Assembly: GCA_024707145.1 (NCBI GenBank)
Contig: JANQAI010000011.1
Location: forward strand, 434,001 to 498,000
DNA length: 64,000 nucleotides
Direction of reading: 5' to 3'
Source: Magnetospirillum sp.
Lineage (GTDB): Bacteria > Pseudomonadota > Alphaproteobacteria > Rhodospirillales > Magnetospirillaceae
Part shown: in pieces, positions 1 to 10,177 of the stretch
Position numbering within the stretch: position 1 is the stretch's first letter
Layout of the letters: every line of letters begins with the position of its first letter
The notes under the pieces: generated by a model
What the model saw: only the letters and a program-made list of their open reading frames with translations
The model's database searches: none
What the model was told of the DNA's origin: nothing
Made by a program: the position numbers and the translations under genes

Positions 1-428
1 AACAGGAGGGTGATGTCGGTGTCCAGCTCCTGGTCGCCGTAATTGAACACCCGCGTCCGGCAGAACAGTCCGCCCCCATACAGGAACATGGAACGGAATA
101 CGTGGATGACGCCGCGCGGGATCACCCGCTCGCCGCCGACGGGAATGTCGGGGTTGGTCAGGTCCACCGCCACGAAGGCGTTGTGCTCGTGCACGGTGGA
201 GGACAGCAGCAGCGGGCGCTGGTGGCCCAGGTGGAACTCATGGTGCGACAGCATGCGGGTGCCGCGATGGTAGATGCCCTGCTCGCCCGAGCCCACGCTG
301 CCGGTGTCGCCGTAGCGGTCGAACACGGCGAAGGTGTCGCCGTCCTTCAGCGTCAACGTGCGCATGGCCACGCGCGGGGACGTGGCCAGCACATAGGCGT
401 GCCCCTTGACCTTGATGATGTCGCTCAT
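1..428 (-). CDS. Amylo-alpha-1,6-glucosidase / glycogen-debranching-type protein, N-terminal part (runs off left edge)
   Basis: Only the first ~142 residues lie in the window; the gene continues past base 1. The visible protein begins MSDIIKVKGHAYVL and contains the beta-rich pattern of the N-terminal domain found in some bacterial glycogen debranching enzymes (phrases such as FDRYGDTG, GIYHRGTRMLS and VDLTNPD). Family members remodel alpha-1,6-branched glucans or related storage sugars. The ATG at 428 lies 9 bp after the stop of the upstream glycosyltransferase, so the two are probably co-transcribed and act on the same polysaccharide. Family assignment is by recognised sequence pattern; the catalytic domain is outside the window, so activity is inferred. 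Confidence 0.8.
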   Translation of the reverse strand, partial: MSDIIKVKGHAYVLATSPRVAMRTLTLKDGDTFAVFDRYGDTGSVGSGEQGIYHRGTRMLSHHEFHLGHQRPLLLSSTVHEHNAFVAVDLTNPDIPVGGERVIPRGVIHVFRSMFLYGGGLFCRTRVFNYGDQELDTDITLL

Positions 429-437
429 GGCGTTTCC

Positions 438-1490
438 CTAATCGCAAACCCTTAGCGCCGGGCGGCCGAGGGCGCCCAGCCGGCGATACACCGCCACGTA
501 GTCGGCGGCCATGCGGGCGGCGGTGAAGCGCCGCTCGAAGGCGGCGCGGCAGCCGAAGCGGTCGAAGTCGGCACAGGCCTCGACCGCCTTCGCCGCCGCC
601 TCGATGGAGGAAACGATGTAGCCGCTGACCCCGTTCTCGACGATTTCCGGCACCGAGCCGCACGGCCAGGCGATGGTGGGGGTGCCGCAGGCCATGGCCT
701 CGATCATCACCACGCCGAAGGGTTCGGGCCAGTCGATGGGGAACAGGTGCGCCAGCGCACCGCCCAGGAAGGCGGCCTTGTCCGCCTCGCTGATTTCCCC
801 CACCCATTCCACCAGGGGGTCGCTCAACAGCGGGCGCACCACCTGTTCGAAATAGGCTTGGTCCTGGGCATCGGCTTTGGCTGCCACCTTCAGCTTCAGG
901 CCGGTGGCCCGCGCGATGGCGACGGCGCGGTCGAAGCGTTTCTCGTGCGAGAAGCGGCCGATGAAGGCAAGGTAGCCGCCCGGCCCGGTGGTGGCAGCCA
1001 GCAAGGTTTCGGGCAGGCCGTGATGGACGGTGGCGACCCAATGGACCCAGGGGATGGGGCGGCGCTGGGCCTGCGAGATGGACACCAGCGGAACGTCGTC
1101 GAATTCGCCGTACAATTCGGCCAAGCCGTGGATATTCTGGCGGCCGTGCAGGGTGGTCACCACCGGCACCTTGGAGCGGCGGGTCCAGGGATAGTGCAAA
1201 AGGTCGCCGTGGCAGTGGATGATGTCGAAGCGGTCCGCCATCTCCATCACCCGTTCCAACTGCAGCACGTGGTGCACCAGCCGGCTCTCGCAGGCCGGGT
1301 CCATCCTGAGGGCTCGCGGGCAGCACGGCACCAGCCGGGCCGAGGTGCGCGAATCGCCGCTGGCGAACAGCGTCACCTCGTGGCCCATGGCCACCAGTTC
1401 CTCGGTCAGGTACGACACCACCCGTTCGGTCCCGCCGTAAAGCAGGGGAGGGACCGCCTCGATCAAGGGTGCCACCTGGGCTATCCGCAT
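438..1490 (-). CDS. Glycosyltransferase family 4 protein
   Basis: A 350-residue GT4 (GT-B fold) glycosyltransferase. The N-terminus MRIAQVAPLIEAVPPLLYGG with GTERVV is the typical acceptor-domain opening, and the C-terminal half has FIGRFSHEKRFD and the E-x7-E donor motif in EPFGVVMIEAMACGTP. I chose the ATG at 1490 because AGGAAAGGA sits just upstream; a longer frame extends to 1739 but crosses the rpoH promoter region and has no family similarity. It lies directly upstream of the debranching-type gene, which suggests a role in glucan or exopolysaccharide metabolism. The sugar donor and acceptor cannot be read from sequence. Confidence 0.9.
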   Translation of the reverse strand: MRIAQVAPLIEAVPPLLYGGTERVVSYLTEELVAMGHEVTLFASGDSRTSARLVPCCPRALRMDPACESRLVHHVLQLERVMEMADRFDIIHCHGDLLHYPWTRRSKVPVVTTLHGRQNIHGLAELYGEFDDVPLVSISQAQRRPIPWVHWVATVHHGLPETLLAATTGPGGYLAFIGRFSHEKRFDRAVAIARATGLKLKVAAKADAQDQAYFEQVVRPLLSDPLVEWVGEISEADKAAFLGGALAHLFPIDWPEPFGVVMIEAMACGTPTIAWPCGSVPEIVENGVSGYIVSSIEAAAKAVEACADFDRFGCRAAFERRFTAARMAADYVAVYRRLGALGRPALRVCD

Positions 1491-1638
1491 GGCCGGTCCT
1501 TTCCTGCTGAGTGCGACGAATGGTGAGGTGGGGGCGCATGGGGAGGGGGGGCAATTAGGCTTCGGTGGCAGGCAACCGGCAGGCATGCTGGGTGTTGCCG
1601 TTGTCGGCGGGACTGGCCGGGGCGGGATCAGCCGGCCC

Positions 1639-1667
1639 TTGATTCCCGGTCCCGCCGTTTGCATAAT
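1639..1667 (+). promoter_or_regulatory. Candidate promoter of rpoH
   Basis: TTGATT (1639-1644) and CATAAT (1662-1667) are separated by 17 bp, a good vegetative sigma-factor match about 95 bp upstream of the rpoH start. The region is also the divergent leader of the glycosyltransferase operon. This is a consensus match only. Confidence 0.5.
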
Positions 1668-1762
1668 GTTCATGAAGGAGCGGTGCCCATCCTGGGGCCG
1701 CCCCGTTTGACGCCCGACCGTTTCGGTGGGCCCTGTCAATTCGCTCGGAGGAGGATTTGACG

Positions 1763-2650
1763 ATGCGTATGTCTGCGGCTCTGCCCGTCATCGGCCAAGA
1801 TGGCGGCCTCGCCAAGTATCTCGGTGAAATTCGCACCTTCCCGGTCCTCGAAGCCGAGGAGGAGTTCATGCTGGCCAAGCGCTGGGTTGACTATCAGGAC
1901 ACCCAGGCCGCCCACAAGCTGGTGACCAGCCATCTGCGCCTGGTGGCCAAGATCGCCATGGGCTACCGCCACTACGGCCTTCCCATGGCCGACCTCATTT
2001 CCGAGGGCAACGTGGGCCTGATGCGTGCGGTCAAGAAGTTCGATCCCGACAAGGGCTTCCGGCTGTCCACCTATGCCATGTGGTGGATCAAGGCCTCGCT
2101 CAACGAGTTCGTGCTGAACTCGTGGTCGCTGGTCAAGATCGGCACCCTGGCCGCCCAGAAGAAGCTGTTCTTCAATCTGCGCCGCATCAAGGCCAGGCTG
2201 AACCTGATGGACGCCGGCGACCTGGCGCCCGAGGCGGTGTCCACCATCGCCCGCGAACTCGATGTGGACGAATCCGACGTGGTGTCCATGAACCGGCGCA
2301 TGGCCGGCCGCGATGCCTCGCTCAACGTCCCCCTGGGCGAAAGCGGCACCGAGGCGGTGACCCTGCTGCCGGACGAGGCCGACGACCAGGAAACCACCTA
2401 TGCCAAGCGCGAGGAGCTGAAGCAGGGGCGTAGCCTGATCGCCCGCGCCCTCGACACCCTGACCGAGCGCGAGCGCGAGATTTTCGTCGAGCGCCGCCTC
2501 AAGGACGATCCGGTGACCTTGGAGGAACTGGGCACCCGCTACGGCGTCAGCCGCGAGCGCATCCGCCAGATCGAGGTCAAGGCCTTCGACAAGGTGCGCG
2601 AGATCGTCCAGGCCGGCTTCGCCGCCCCCAAGGCCTTGCCCGCCGTCTGA
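1763..2650 (+). CDS. rpoH: RNA polymerase sigma-32 factor (heat shock)
   Basis: A 295-residue group-3 sigma factor that directs RNA polymerase to heat-shock promoters. Region 2 is visible at about residues 55-130 (HLRLVAKIAMGYRHYGLP through STYAMWWIKASLNEFVL). The diagnostic RpoH box QKKLFFNLR follows, and region 4.2 (TLEELGTRYGVSRERIRQIE) is near the C-terminus. The ATG at 1763 is preferred because GGAGGAGG (1747-1754) is 8 bp upstream; an in-frame TTG at 1757 is too close to that site. It is monocistronic and convergent with the LysR gene. The window also carries likely RpoH targets (clpP, clpX, lon). Confidence 0.96.
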   Translation: MRMSAALPVIGQDGGLAKYLGEIRTFPVLEAEEEFMLAKRWVDYQDTQAAHKLVTSHLRLVAKIAMGYRHYGLPMADLISEGNVGLMRAVKKFDPDKGFRLSTYAMWWIKASLNEFVLNSWSLVKIGTLAAQKKLFFNLRRIKARLNLMDAGDLAPEAVSTIARELDVDESDVVSMNRRMAGRDASLNVPLGESGTEAVTLLPDEADDQETTYAKREELKQGRSLIARALDTLTEREREIFVERRLKDDPVTLEELGTRYGVSRERIRQIEVKAFDKVREIVQAGFAAPKALPAV

Positions 2651-2671
2651 GGCGCCCCCTCGGGGCGCCTC
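2649..2671. terminator. Hairpin between convergent rpoH and LysR genes
   Basis: GAGGCGCCCC and GGGGCGCCTC form a 10-bp perfect stem with a 3-nt loop that starts inside the rpoH stop codon. It lacks a clear U-run, but its position between convergent genes suggests a bidirectional terminator. Confidence 0.6.
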
Positions 2672-2675
2672 ACCC

Positions 2676-3569
2676 TCAGCCCGGCCGCAGCATGTCGATG
2701 AAGGCGCGCAGGCCCGGATGCACCTGCCGGCGGCTGGGGTAATACAGGTAGAAGCCGGAAAAGACCGGGCACCAATCCGCCAGCACGCGCACCAGCCGGC
2801 CGCTCTCCAGGTGGGGGGCGGCGTCCTGCTCGAACAGGAAGGCCAGTCCGGCGCCGTCCAACGTGGCCTGCAGCACGAGGTGGTTGTCGTTGGTGGCCAG
2901 CGGGCCGTCCACCGGCACGACGCGGGCCTCGCCGTCCTTCTCGAACTCCCACCGGTAATAGCCGCCGGTGGAGAAGCGCCAGCGGATGCAGGTATGGCTG
3001 GTCAGGTCCTCGGGCTTCTCGGGGATGCCGCGTTCGGCGAGATAGGCGGGAGCCCCCACCACGGCAAAGCGCTGGCCGGGGCCCAGCGGCACCGCGATCA
3101 TGTCCTTGGGGATGGATTCGTTGAAGCGCACGCCGGCATCGAAACCCCCGGCCACCACGTCCACCAGACTGTCCTCGGCGATGATTTCCAGGCGCATGCG
3201 CGGATAGGCCCGCAGATAGGCGGCCACCATCGGGGCGATGACGAAGTGGGCCGCCCCGCGCGGCACGTTGAGCCGCAAGGTCCCCGACGGCGTGTCGCGG
3301 GTGGCGTTGATCTCCTCCAGTCCCTCGTAGACGTCGCGGAACGCCGGCTCCAGCCGGGCCAGCAACTGCTCGCCGGCCTGGGTGGGGACCACGCTGCGGG
3401 TGGTGCGGTTGAGCAGGCGCACCCCCAGCCGTTCCTCCAGGCCACGAATGGCGTGGCTGACCGCCGAGGCGGTGACGCCCAGCTGGGTGGCGGCACCGCG
3501 GAAGCTGCGCAGGCGCGCCACCACCAGGAAAGTGCCGAGATCGGCCAGATCGGCGCGGGTCGGGTCCAT
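2676..3569 (-). CDS. LysR-family transcriptional regulator
   Basis: A 297-residue LysR regulator. The N-terminal winged helix-turn-helix is clear (FLVVARLRSFRGAATQLGV, then ASAVSHAIRGLEERLGVRLL with NRTTRSV), followed by a type-2 periplasmic-binding-like effector domain. The ATG at 3569 is 99 bp from the divergently transcribed zinc alcohol dehydrogenase, the classic arrangement for a LysR protein controlling its neighbour. The effector is unknown. A perfect 10-bp palindrome GATGATCATC (3571-3580) abuts the start codon and could be part of an autoregulatory site. Confidence 0.93.
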   Translation of the reverse strand: MDPTRADLADLGTFLVVARLRSFRGAATQLGVTASAVSHAIRGLEERLGVRLLNRTTRSVVPTQAGEQLLARLEPAFRDVYEGLEEINATRDTPSGTLRLNVPRGAAHFVIAPMVAAYLRAYPRMRLEIIAEDSLVDVVAGGFDAGVRFNESIPKDMIAVPLGPGQRFAVVGAPAYLAERGIPEKPEDLTSHTCIRWRFSTGGYYRWEFEKDGEARVVPVDGPLATNDNHLVLQATLDGAGLAFLFEQDAAPHLESGRLVRVLADWCPVFSGFYLYYPSRRQVHPGLRAFIDMLRPG

Positions 3570-3668
3570 TGATGATCATCGCTCAATAGTTCGTATTTTA
3601 GGCGCCAGCTTATCATGACAATCCACCGGCCATACACTCCTGCCCATGCCAATCAAGGAGGATCGAGC

Positions 3669-4724
3669 ATGATCAAGGCCCATGGTTACGCCGCCGCCAA
3701 CCCCACCGCGCCGCTGGCGCCTTTCACCTTCGAGCGCCGCGACCCCGGTCCCCACGACATCCAGATGGAGATCCTCTATTGCGGGGTGTGCCATTCGGAC
3801 CTGCATCAAATCCATGACGATTGGGGCGGCAGCATCTATCCCATGGTTCCGGGACACGAGATCATCGGCCGGGTGGTGGCGGTGGGTACCCACGTGAAGA
3901 CGTTCAAGGTGGGCGACATCGCCGGTGTGGGCTGCATGGTGGATTCCTGCCAGCATTGCGACCCCTGCCAGCACGGGCTGGAGCAGTATTGCGAGGAAGG
4001 CGCGACCTGGACCTATAACGGCCGCGAGCGCGACACCGGCGCGCCCACCCATGGCGGCTATTCCGACGTGCTGGTGGTCAAGGAGAGCTTCGCCGTCAAG
4101 GTGCCGCCGTCGCTGGACCTGAAGGCGGCGGCGCCGCTGCTGTGCGCCGGCATCACCACCTATTCGCCGCTGAAGCATTGGCAGGTCGGCCCCGGCATGA
4201 CCGTCGGCGTGGTGGGCCTGGGCGGGCTTGGGCACATGGGGGTGAAATTCGCCCATGCCATGGGTGCCAGGGTGGTCATGATCACCACCTCGGCGGCCAA
4301 AGGGGCCGACGCCACCAAGATCGGCGCCGACGAGGTGCTGGTGTCCACCGATCCCGAGGCCATGGCCCGCTACAAGGGCAAGCTGGACTTCATCCTCAAC
4401 ACCGTGCCGGTGGGGCACGACGCCAACCCCTACATGTCCCTGCTCAAGCTGGACGGCACCATGGTGGTGGTGGGCCTGCTCACCGGCCTGGAGCCGCCGC
4501 TGAACGGTGCCAGCCTGATCTTCGGCCGCAAGAGCATCGCCGGCTCGGGCATCGGCGGCATCGCCGAGACCCAGGAGATGTTCGACTTCTGCGCCGAGCA
4601 CGGCATCACCTGCGAGGTGGAGGTCATCCCCATCCAGTCCATCAACCAGGCCTATGAGCGGCTGGTGAGGAACGACGTGCGCTACCGCTTCGTCATCGAC
4701 ATGGCCTCGCTGAAGGCGGGCTGA
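3669..4724 (+). CDS. Zinc-dependent alcohol dehydrogenase (YahK/cinnamyl-alcohol-dehydrogenase-like)
   Basis: A 351-residue medium-chain NAD(P)-dependent alcohol dehydrogenase. Catalytic zinc ligands appear in GVCHSDLHQ and in the conserved GHE of VPGHEIIGRV. The structural zinc site is the four-Cys cluster in CMVDSCQHCDPCQHGLEQYC. The cofactor Rossmann motif is VGLGGLGHMG near residue 185. The ATG at 3669 has AAGGAGGATC just upstream; the longer frame to 3615 overlaps the promoter. Members of this subgroup reduce a broad range of aldehydes with NADPH. It is divergent from a LysR gene that probably regulates it. The exact substrate is unknown. Confidence 0.92.
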   Translation: MIKAHGYAAANPTAPLAPFTFERRDPGPHDIQMEILYCGVCHSDLHQIHDDWGGSIYPMVPGHEIIGRVVAVGTHVKTFKVGDIAGVGCMVDSCQHCDPCQHGLEQYCEEGATWTYNGRERDTGAPTHGGYSDVLVVKESFAVKVPPSLDLKAAAPLLCAGITTYSPLKHWQVGPGMTVGVVGLGGLGHMGVKFAHAMGARVVMITTSAAKGADATKIGADEVLVSTDPEAMARYKGKLDFILNTVPVGHDANPYMSLLKLDGTMVVVGLLTGLEPPLNGASLIFGRKSIAGSGIGGIAETQEMFDFCAEHGITCEVEVIPIQSINQAYERLVRNDVRYRFVIDMASLKAG

Positions 4725-4740
4725 GCGGGCCGCCGCAAAA

Positions 4741-4778
4741 GGAAAGCCCCGCGAGCCGTCGGCTCGCGGGGCTTTTCC
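4741..4778 (+). terminator. Rho-independent terminator after the alcohol dehydrogenase
   Basis: A 15-bp perfect stem: AAAGCCCCGCGAGCC (4743-4757) pairs with GGCTCGCGGGGCTTT (4761-4775) across a GTC loop, and T's follow. It sits 16 bp after the stop and also lies downstream of the oppositely transcribed gltA region, so it may work in both directions. Confidence 0.85.
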
Positions 4779-4789
4779 GTGCAAGCGGG

Positions 4790-4972
4790 TCAGCCTGCCA
4801 GCTTGACCGCCGCCGCCAGCGCGGCGGCGGCCATGGCCAGCAGCATGGCGGCAAGCATCTGGCGCCGCCGGCCGGGAACGACGTTGTCGTTGGCCGGGGG
4901 CGGAAGCCGTCGGGGCGGCGCCGGCTGGCGCCGCCCTTCCGGTTGGGACCGTTTGGACCCGTTCCTAGGCAC
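4790..4972 (-). CDS. Possible small membrane protein downstream of gltA
   Basis: A 60-codon frame starting with GTG at 4972 and overlapping the gltA stop by 8 bp. The first half is basic and Pro-rich; the second half is a single hydrophobic helix ([19 protein letters not shown]). The arrangement suggests translational coupling to gltA, but there is no strong ribosome-binding site and I recognise no family. It could be a chance frame in GC-rich DNA. Confidence 0.35.
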   Translation of the reverse strand: MPRNGSKRSQPEGRRQPAPPRRLPPPANDNVVPGRRRQMLAAMLLAMAAAALAAAVKLAG

Positions 4973-6266
4973 GCTTGTTCAGCGGGACGAAGGGACGGTG
5001 CGCCTCGCCCACATACAGCTGGCGCGGACGGCCGATCTTCTGATCGGTATCGGTCAGCATCTCGTTCCACTGGGCGATCCAGCCCACGGTGCGCGCCAGC
5101 GCGAACAGGCTGGTGAACATCTGGGTGGGGATGCCCATGGCGCGGAAGATGATGCCCGAATAGAAGTCCACGTTGGGGAACAGCTTGCGCTGGACGAAGT
5201 AATCGTCCTCCAGCGCGATGCGCTCCAGCTCCATGGCCAGCTTCAGCAGCGGCTCGTCCTGCACGCCCAGCTCTTCCAGGACCTCGTGACAGGTCTTCTG
5301 CATGATCTTGGCGCGCGGGTCGTAGTTCTTGTACACGCGGTGGCCGAAGCCCATCAGGCGGAACGGATCGTCCTTGTCCTTGGCCTTCTTGATGTACTCG
5401 GGGATGCGGTCCACCGAGCCGATCTCGTTCAGCATCTGCAGCACGGCCTCGTTGGCGCCGCCATGGGCGGGGCCCCACAGCGAGGCGATGCCGGCGGCGA
5501 TGCAGGCGAACGGGTTGGCGCCCGACGAACCGGCCAGGCGGACGGTCGAGGTGGATGCGTTCTGCTCGTGGTCGGCGTGCAGGATCAGGATGCGGTCCAT
5601 GGCCTTGGCCAGGACCGGGCTGACCTTGTACTGCTCGCACGGCGTGGCGAACATCAGGTGCAGGAAGTTCTCGGCGTAGGTCAGGTTGTTCTGCGGGTAC
5701 ATGAAGGGCTGGCCCTGCATGTACTTGTACGCCCAGCCGGTGACGGTCGGCATCTTGGCGATCAGGCGGTAGCTGGCGATCATGCGCTGGTGCGGATCGT
5801 CGATGTCGATGGAATCGTGGTAGAACGCCGCCATGGCGCCGACCACGCCGCACATCACCGCCATGGGGTGCGAGTCGCGGCGGAAGCCGCGGAAGAAGAA
5901 GGACATCTGCTCATTCAGCATGGAATGGCGGATGATGTCCTTTTCGAACTTGGCCTTCTGCTCGGGGTTCGGCAGCTCGCCCTTGAGGATCAGGTAGGCG
6001 ACTTCCAGGAATTCGCAGTTCTCGGCCAGGTCGGCGATGGCATAGCCGCGGTGCAGCAGCACGCCCTCGTCGCCGTCGATGTAGGTGATGGCGGACTTGC
6101 ACGAACCGGTCGAGGTGTAGCCCGGATCGTAGGTGAAGATGTCCTGCTCGGCATAGAGCTTGCGGATATCCATCACCTTGGGGCCCACGGTTCCGGAAAG
6201 CAGCGGCATCTCGGTTTGTTTGCCGGTGCTGTTATTGATAAGGGTGACAGTTTCCTTCGTTGTCAT
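4965..6266 (-). CDS. gltA: Citrate synthase (type II)
   Basis: A 433-residue hexameric-type citrate synthase that condenses acetyl-CoA with oxaloacetate at the entry of the TCA cycle. The catalytic histidines are visible in [12 protein letters not shown] and [14 protein letters not shown], and the catalytic Asp lies in the NVDFYSG segment. The N-terminal beta-domain ([14 protein letters not shown]) matches the longer proteobacterial form. I start at ATG 6266 (MTTKETVTL) with GGGGAAAG upstream. It follows gltX on the same strand with a 73-bp gap, which is frequent in alphaproteobacteria. Confidence 0.97.
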   Translation of the reverse strand: MTTKETVTLINNSTGKQTEMPLLSGTVGPKVMDIRKLYAEQDIFTYDPGYTSTGSCKSAITYIDGDEGVLLHRGYAIADLAENCEFLEVAYLILKGELPNPEQKAKFEKDIIRHSMLNEQMSFFFRGFRRDSHPMAVMCGVVGAMAAFYHDSIDIDDPHQRMIASYRLIAKMPTVTGWAYKYMQGQPFMYPQNNLTYAENFLHLMFATPCEQYKVSPVLAKAMDRILILHADHEQNASTSTVRLAGSSGANPFACIAAGIASLWGPAHGGANEAVLQMLNEIGSVDRIPEYIKKAKDKDDPFRLMGFGHRVYKNYDPRAKIMQKTCHEVLEELGVQDEPLLKLAMELERIALEDDYFVQRKLFPNVDFYSGIIFRAMGIPTQMFTSLFALARTVGWIAQWNEMLTDTDQKIGRPRQLYVGEAHRPFVPLNKRA

Positions 6267-6339
6267 TGCTGCTTTCCCCGTGTCTCGTTGGTTGGTTGGT
6301 TGATTGCCGTGCCCGGGGGCCAAGCCCCGGCGTTTTCCG

Positions 6340-7752
6340 TCAGGAAAGTCCTTTCCCTGCGATGTCCTCGATGCGGGCCATGGCCTCGGCGCGCCCCAGC
6401 ACCTCCATCACCTCGAAGATGGGGGGCGACACCGACGAACCGGTCAGAGCCGCCCGCAGGGGCTGCGCCACCTTGCCCAATTTCTGGCCGCGGCCTTCCG
6501 CGAAGACGCGGGCGGCCTCCTCCAGAACCTGCTTCGTCCATTCGGCGCCGGTCACCGAACGGGCGTATTCCAGCAGCAGGGCGCGCGCCTCGCCGTCGTC
6601 CAGTGCCTTGGCCGCCTTTTCGTCCAGCGCCAGCGGGCGCGGGCGCACGTAGAACAGGGCGGATTCGGCCAGCTCGACCAGGGTCTTGGCGCGTTCCTTC
6701 AGTCCGTTCATGCCGGCCAGCAGGCGGCGCTTGCCTTCGGCATCCACCGTCCTGCCGGCCTTGGCCTCCAGCTGCGGCAGGATCAGTTCGACCAGGCGGG
6801 CGTTGTCGGCCTGGCGCAGGTAGTGGCCGTTCAGGTTGGTCAGCTTGGTCATGTCGAAGCGCGACGGCGAGCGGCCGACGCTCGCCAGATCGAACCATTC
6901 GACCGCCTGCTCGGTGGAGATGATTTCGTCGTCGCCATGGCCCCAGCCCAGGCGCAGCAGGTAGTTGCGCATGGCCTCGGGCAGGAAGCCCATGTCGCGG
7001 TAGGCCTCGGCGCCGAGCGCGCCGTGGCGCTTGGACAGCTTGGCGCCGTCGGGGCCGTGGATCAGCGGGATGTGGGCGAATTGCGGCACGTCCCAGCCGC
7101 ACGCCTTGTACAGCTGGTACTGACGGAAGGCGTTGGTGAGATGGTCGTCGCCGCGGATGACGTGGGTGATGCCCATGTCGTGGTCGTCCACCACTACCGA
7201 CAGCATGTAGGTGGGCGTGCCGTCGGCGCGCAGCAACACCATGTCGTCCAATTGCGCGTTGGCGACGCGCACCTCGCCCTGGACCAGGTCGGTGATCACG
7301 GTGTCGCCGTCCTGGGGCGCCTTCAGGCGCACCACGCCGGGCACGCCGGCCGGGGCCTCGGACGGGTCGCGGCCGCGCCAGATGCCGGGATAGCGCATGG
7401 GCTTGCCCTCGGCGCGCTGCTGCTCGCGGATCTTTTCCAGCTCTTCGGGGGTGCAATAGCAGTAATAGGCCTTGCCCTCGGCCACCAGCCGGCGGGCCAC
7501 CTCGGCGTGGCGGTCCATGCGGGCGAACTGGAACACGGCCTCGCCGTCCCAATCCAGGCCCAGCCACTTGATGCCGTCGAAAATGGCGTCGACCGCCTGT
7601 TGGGTCGAGCGGGCGCGGTCGGTGTCCTCGATACGCAGCAGGAAGGTGCCGCCGTAGTGACGGGCGAACAGCCAATTGAACAGCGCGGTGCGCGCGCCGC
7701 CAATGTGGAGGAAGCCGGTCGGAGAAGGAGCAAAACGAGTGACCACCGACAT
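6340..7752 (-). CDS. gltX: Glutamyl-tRNA synthetase
   Basis: A 470-residue class I aminoacyl-tRNA synthetase that charges tRNA-Glu. The HIGH signature appears as [14 protein letters not shown] near the N-terminus (after TRFAPSPTG) and the KMSKS loop as AKLSKRHGA around residue 240. The zinc-binding region contains [10 protein letters not shown] chose ATG 7752 because [13 protein letters not shown] is the conserved start; the frame remains open to 7911 without similarity. Length and motifs are normal. It is divergent from comEC and upstream of gltA. Confidence 0.97.
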   Translation of the reverse strand: MSVVTRFAPSPTGFLHIGGARTALFNWLFARHYGGTFLLRIEDTDRARSTQQAVDAIFDGIKWLGLDWDGEAVFQFARMDRHAEVARRLVAEGKAYYCYCTPEELEKIREQQRAEGKPMRYPGIWRGRDPSEAPAGVPGVVRLKAPQDGDTVITDLVQGEVRVANAQLDDMVLLRADGTPTYMLSVVVDDHDMGITHVIRGDDHLTNAFRQYQLYKACGWDVPQFAHIPLIHGPDGAKLSKRHGALGAEAYRDMGFLPEAMRNYLLRLGWGHGDDEIISTEQAVEWFDLASVGRSPSRFDMTKLTNLNGHYLRQADNARLVELILPQLEAKAGRTVDAEGKRRLLAGMNGLKERAKTLVELAESALFYVRPRPLALDEKAAKALDDGEARALLLEYARSVTGAEWTKQVLEEAARVFAEGRGQKLGKVAQPLRAALTGSSVSPPIFEVMEVLGRAEAMARIEDIAGKGLS

Positions 7753-7832
7753 GATAGGTTCCAAGACTCCTTGCGCCATGAGTGGCGGGCCGGCCTTCTG
7801 TAGCATATCTTCGCCCGGATGACAGCCCGGTG

Positions 7833-10047
7833 ATGGGAGGGATGGCGATTTTCCTGCCCGATAGGATAGGCGGCACCCTGATCCAAAGGCTAGGGGCGTT
7901 TGCGACTGCAAGCAATCCGCTTTCCGTCATGGCCGAGCGGGAACGTTGGCCTTTATGGTCGCCGGTTTTCCTCGCCCTGGGCATCGCCCTTTACTTCGCC
8001 GCACGTTCCGAGCCGCCGCTGTGGATGGGATTCGCCGCCCTGGCCGCTGCAGGCTCCGTCGCCTGGGCGGTGCGGAAGCGCATGGCGGCGCTGGCGGCGG
8101 TGTTGCCGCTGGCGCTGATGGCGGCGGGGTTTCTGGCGGCGGAACTGCGCGCGGCCATGGTGGCGGCGCCGGTGCTGGAGCGGCCCAGCGGCCTGGTCCG
8201 CGTCGAAGGCCGCATCGAGGAGGTGGAGCCGCTGGCCGGCGGCGGCCAGCGCGTCACCCTGGACGAGGTGGCGGTGGACCTGGACGGCGCCCGGCCCCAG
8301 CGGGTTCGCCTGAGGCTGAAGGGCGAGGACGCGCTGCCGGTGGGCAGCCGCATGGCGGTCACCGCCCTGCTGATGCCGCCGCCCCAGCCGGCGGCGCCTG
8401 GCGCCTTCGACTTCGCCCGCCATGCCTGGTTCGCCGGCCTGGGCGCGATCGGCACCGCCCAGGGCGAACCGCAAATCCGGCCGGCGGACGAGGCGGATGG
8501 GGCCGGGATCATGCTGGGGCTGAACGAGCCTGCGCCGCCGGATCACCCGGCGCATCCTCGACGTCCTGCCCGCCGACGGCACCGGAGCGGTGGCCGCCGC
8601 CCTGGTGACCGGCGAGACCGGCGCCATTCCCCGGCCGGTGATGGACGATTACCGCGATTCCGGCCTGGCCCACATCCTCTCCATCTCGGGCCTACACATG
8701 AGCATGGCCGCCGGGCTGGTGTTCTTCGTGGTGCGCGGCGGGCTGGCGCTGATTCCGGCGGTGGCGCTGCGCCACCCCATCAAGAAATGGGCGGCGGCGG
8801 TGGCCCTGCTGGCCACCTTCTTCTACATGCTGCTGGCCGGTGCGCCGGTGCCGGCCCAGCGCTCGTTCCTGATGACCGGCATCGTCCTGGTGGCGGTGCT
8901 GCTGGACCGGGCGGCCCTGTCCATGCGGCTGGTGGCCTGGGCGGCGGTCGTGGTGCTGCTGCTGGCGCCCGAGGCGTTGGTGGGCCCCAGCTTCCAGATG
9001 TCCTTCGCCGCCGTGGCCGCCCTGGTGGCCGCCTACGAGGGGCTGGCGCCGCGCCTGGCCGGCTGGCGGGCCGAGCATCCCGGCCTGCCGGCGGCAGCCG
9101 GCCTCTATCTGGCCGGGGTGGTGCTGTCAACCCTGGTTGCCGGTGGCGCCACCGCCGTCTATGGCGCCTACCACTTCAACCGCTTCGCCGTGTGGTCGGT
9201 GGTGGCCAACGCCCTGGCGGTGCCGCTGTCGGGCATCGCCATGCCGTTCGCCGCCTTGGGCCTGCTGCTCATGCCGCTGGGCCTGGACGCGCTGGCCTGG
9301 GTGCCCATGGGCTGGTGTGTGGCCGCCGTCAACCGGGTTGCCAATATGGTCGCCCACTGGCCCGCCGCCGCCGTCACCCTGCCGGTGCTGCCGCTGTGGG
9401 GCATGGCGGCGTTCAGCCTGGGCGGCTGCTGGCTGCTGCTGTGGCGCCGTCCGTGGCGGCTGTGGGGAGTGCTGCCCATGCTGGTGGGGCTGTCCGGCAT
9501 GGCGTTGGACCGGCCGCCCGACATTCTGGTGGACAGCCGCGGCTATTCCATGGGCGTGCGCACCGCCGACGGGGCGCTGCTGGTCAACCGGGGCGGCCGC
9601 ATCCTGCGCGAGACCTGGACCCGCCGCGCCGGCCCGGCCGCCGCCGAGCGCTGGCCCAGGCAGGGGCGCAGCAACGACGGCCGCCTGGCCTGCGACCCGC
9701 AAGGCTGCGTCTACCGGGTTGACGGCACCCTGGTGGCCCTGGTGCGGGAAGAAGGCGGGGTGGATGCCGCCTGCGCCACTGCCGCCGTGGTGGTCAGCGC
9801 CGTGCCCATCCGCCAGGCTTGCAAGGGGCCGGCGGTGGTGGTGGACCGCTTCGACCTGTGGCGCCGGGGCGCCCATGCCCTGTGGCTGAACCCGGGCGGC
9901 GCCCGCATCGAGACGGTGGCGGGCTGGCAGGGCGACCGCCCGTGGTCGCACAAGCCCCACCGCCGCAAGAAGCCGCCTGCGGTCGCGGTCACCGCCGCGC
10001 CCGAGGAACCCATGGTTGACACACCGACGGACGATCCTGATGATTGA
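7833..10047 (+). CDS. comEC: ComEC/Rec2-family competence DNA channel (frameshifted at ~8529)
   Basis: Two adjoining frames together encode a ~737-residue ComEC-like membrane protein. The first part has N-terminal membrane segments and the soluble OB-like domain ([19 protein letters not shown]). The second has the competence core with [16 protein letters not shown] and many hydrophobic helices ([15 protein letters not shown]). ComEC forms the inner-membrane channel for single-stranded DNA uptake. The frame changes at CTGAACGAG-C-CTGCGC: removing one C at 8529/8530 joins ...LNE to [10 protein letters not shown]. The C-terminal metallo-beta-lactamase-like domain of some homologues appears reduced. 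The start is uncertain (7833 or 7929). It is divergent from gltX. Confidence 0.82.
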
Positions 10048-10177
10048 CGCACAATCCATTGTTCCGGCAATGGAAAATGCGTCTTGTTAATGTGAGCCAT
10101 GACCGGCTGGATCCCTTGCGGCGCTCGGCATTTTTTTGGTTCTTGGCGGATTAGCGAGGACGGCACCTGTCGCCCTC

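Noticed and set aside
4779..6923. A 714-codon plus-strand frame opposite gltA and gltX
   Set aside because: Antisense shadow of two well-conserved genes.
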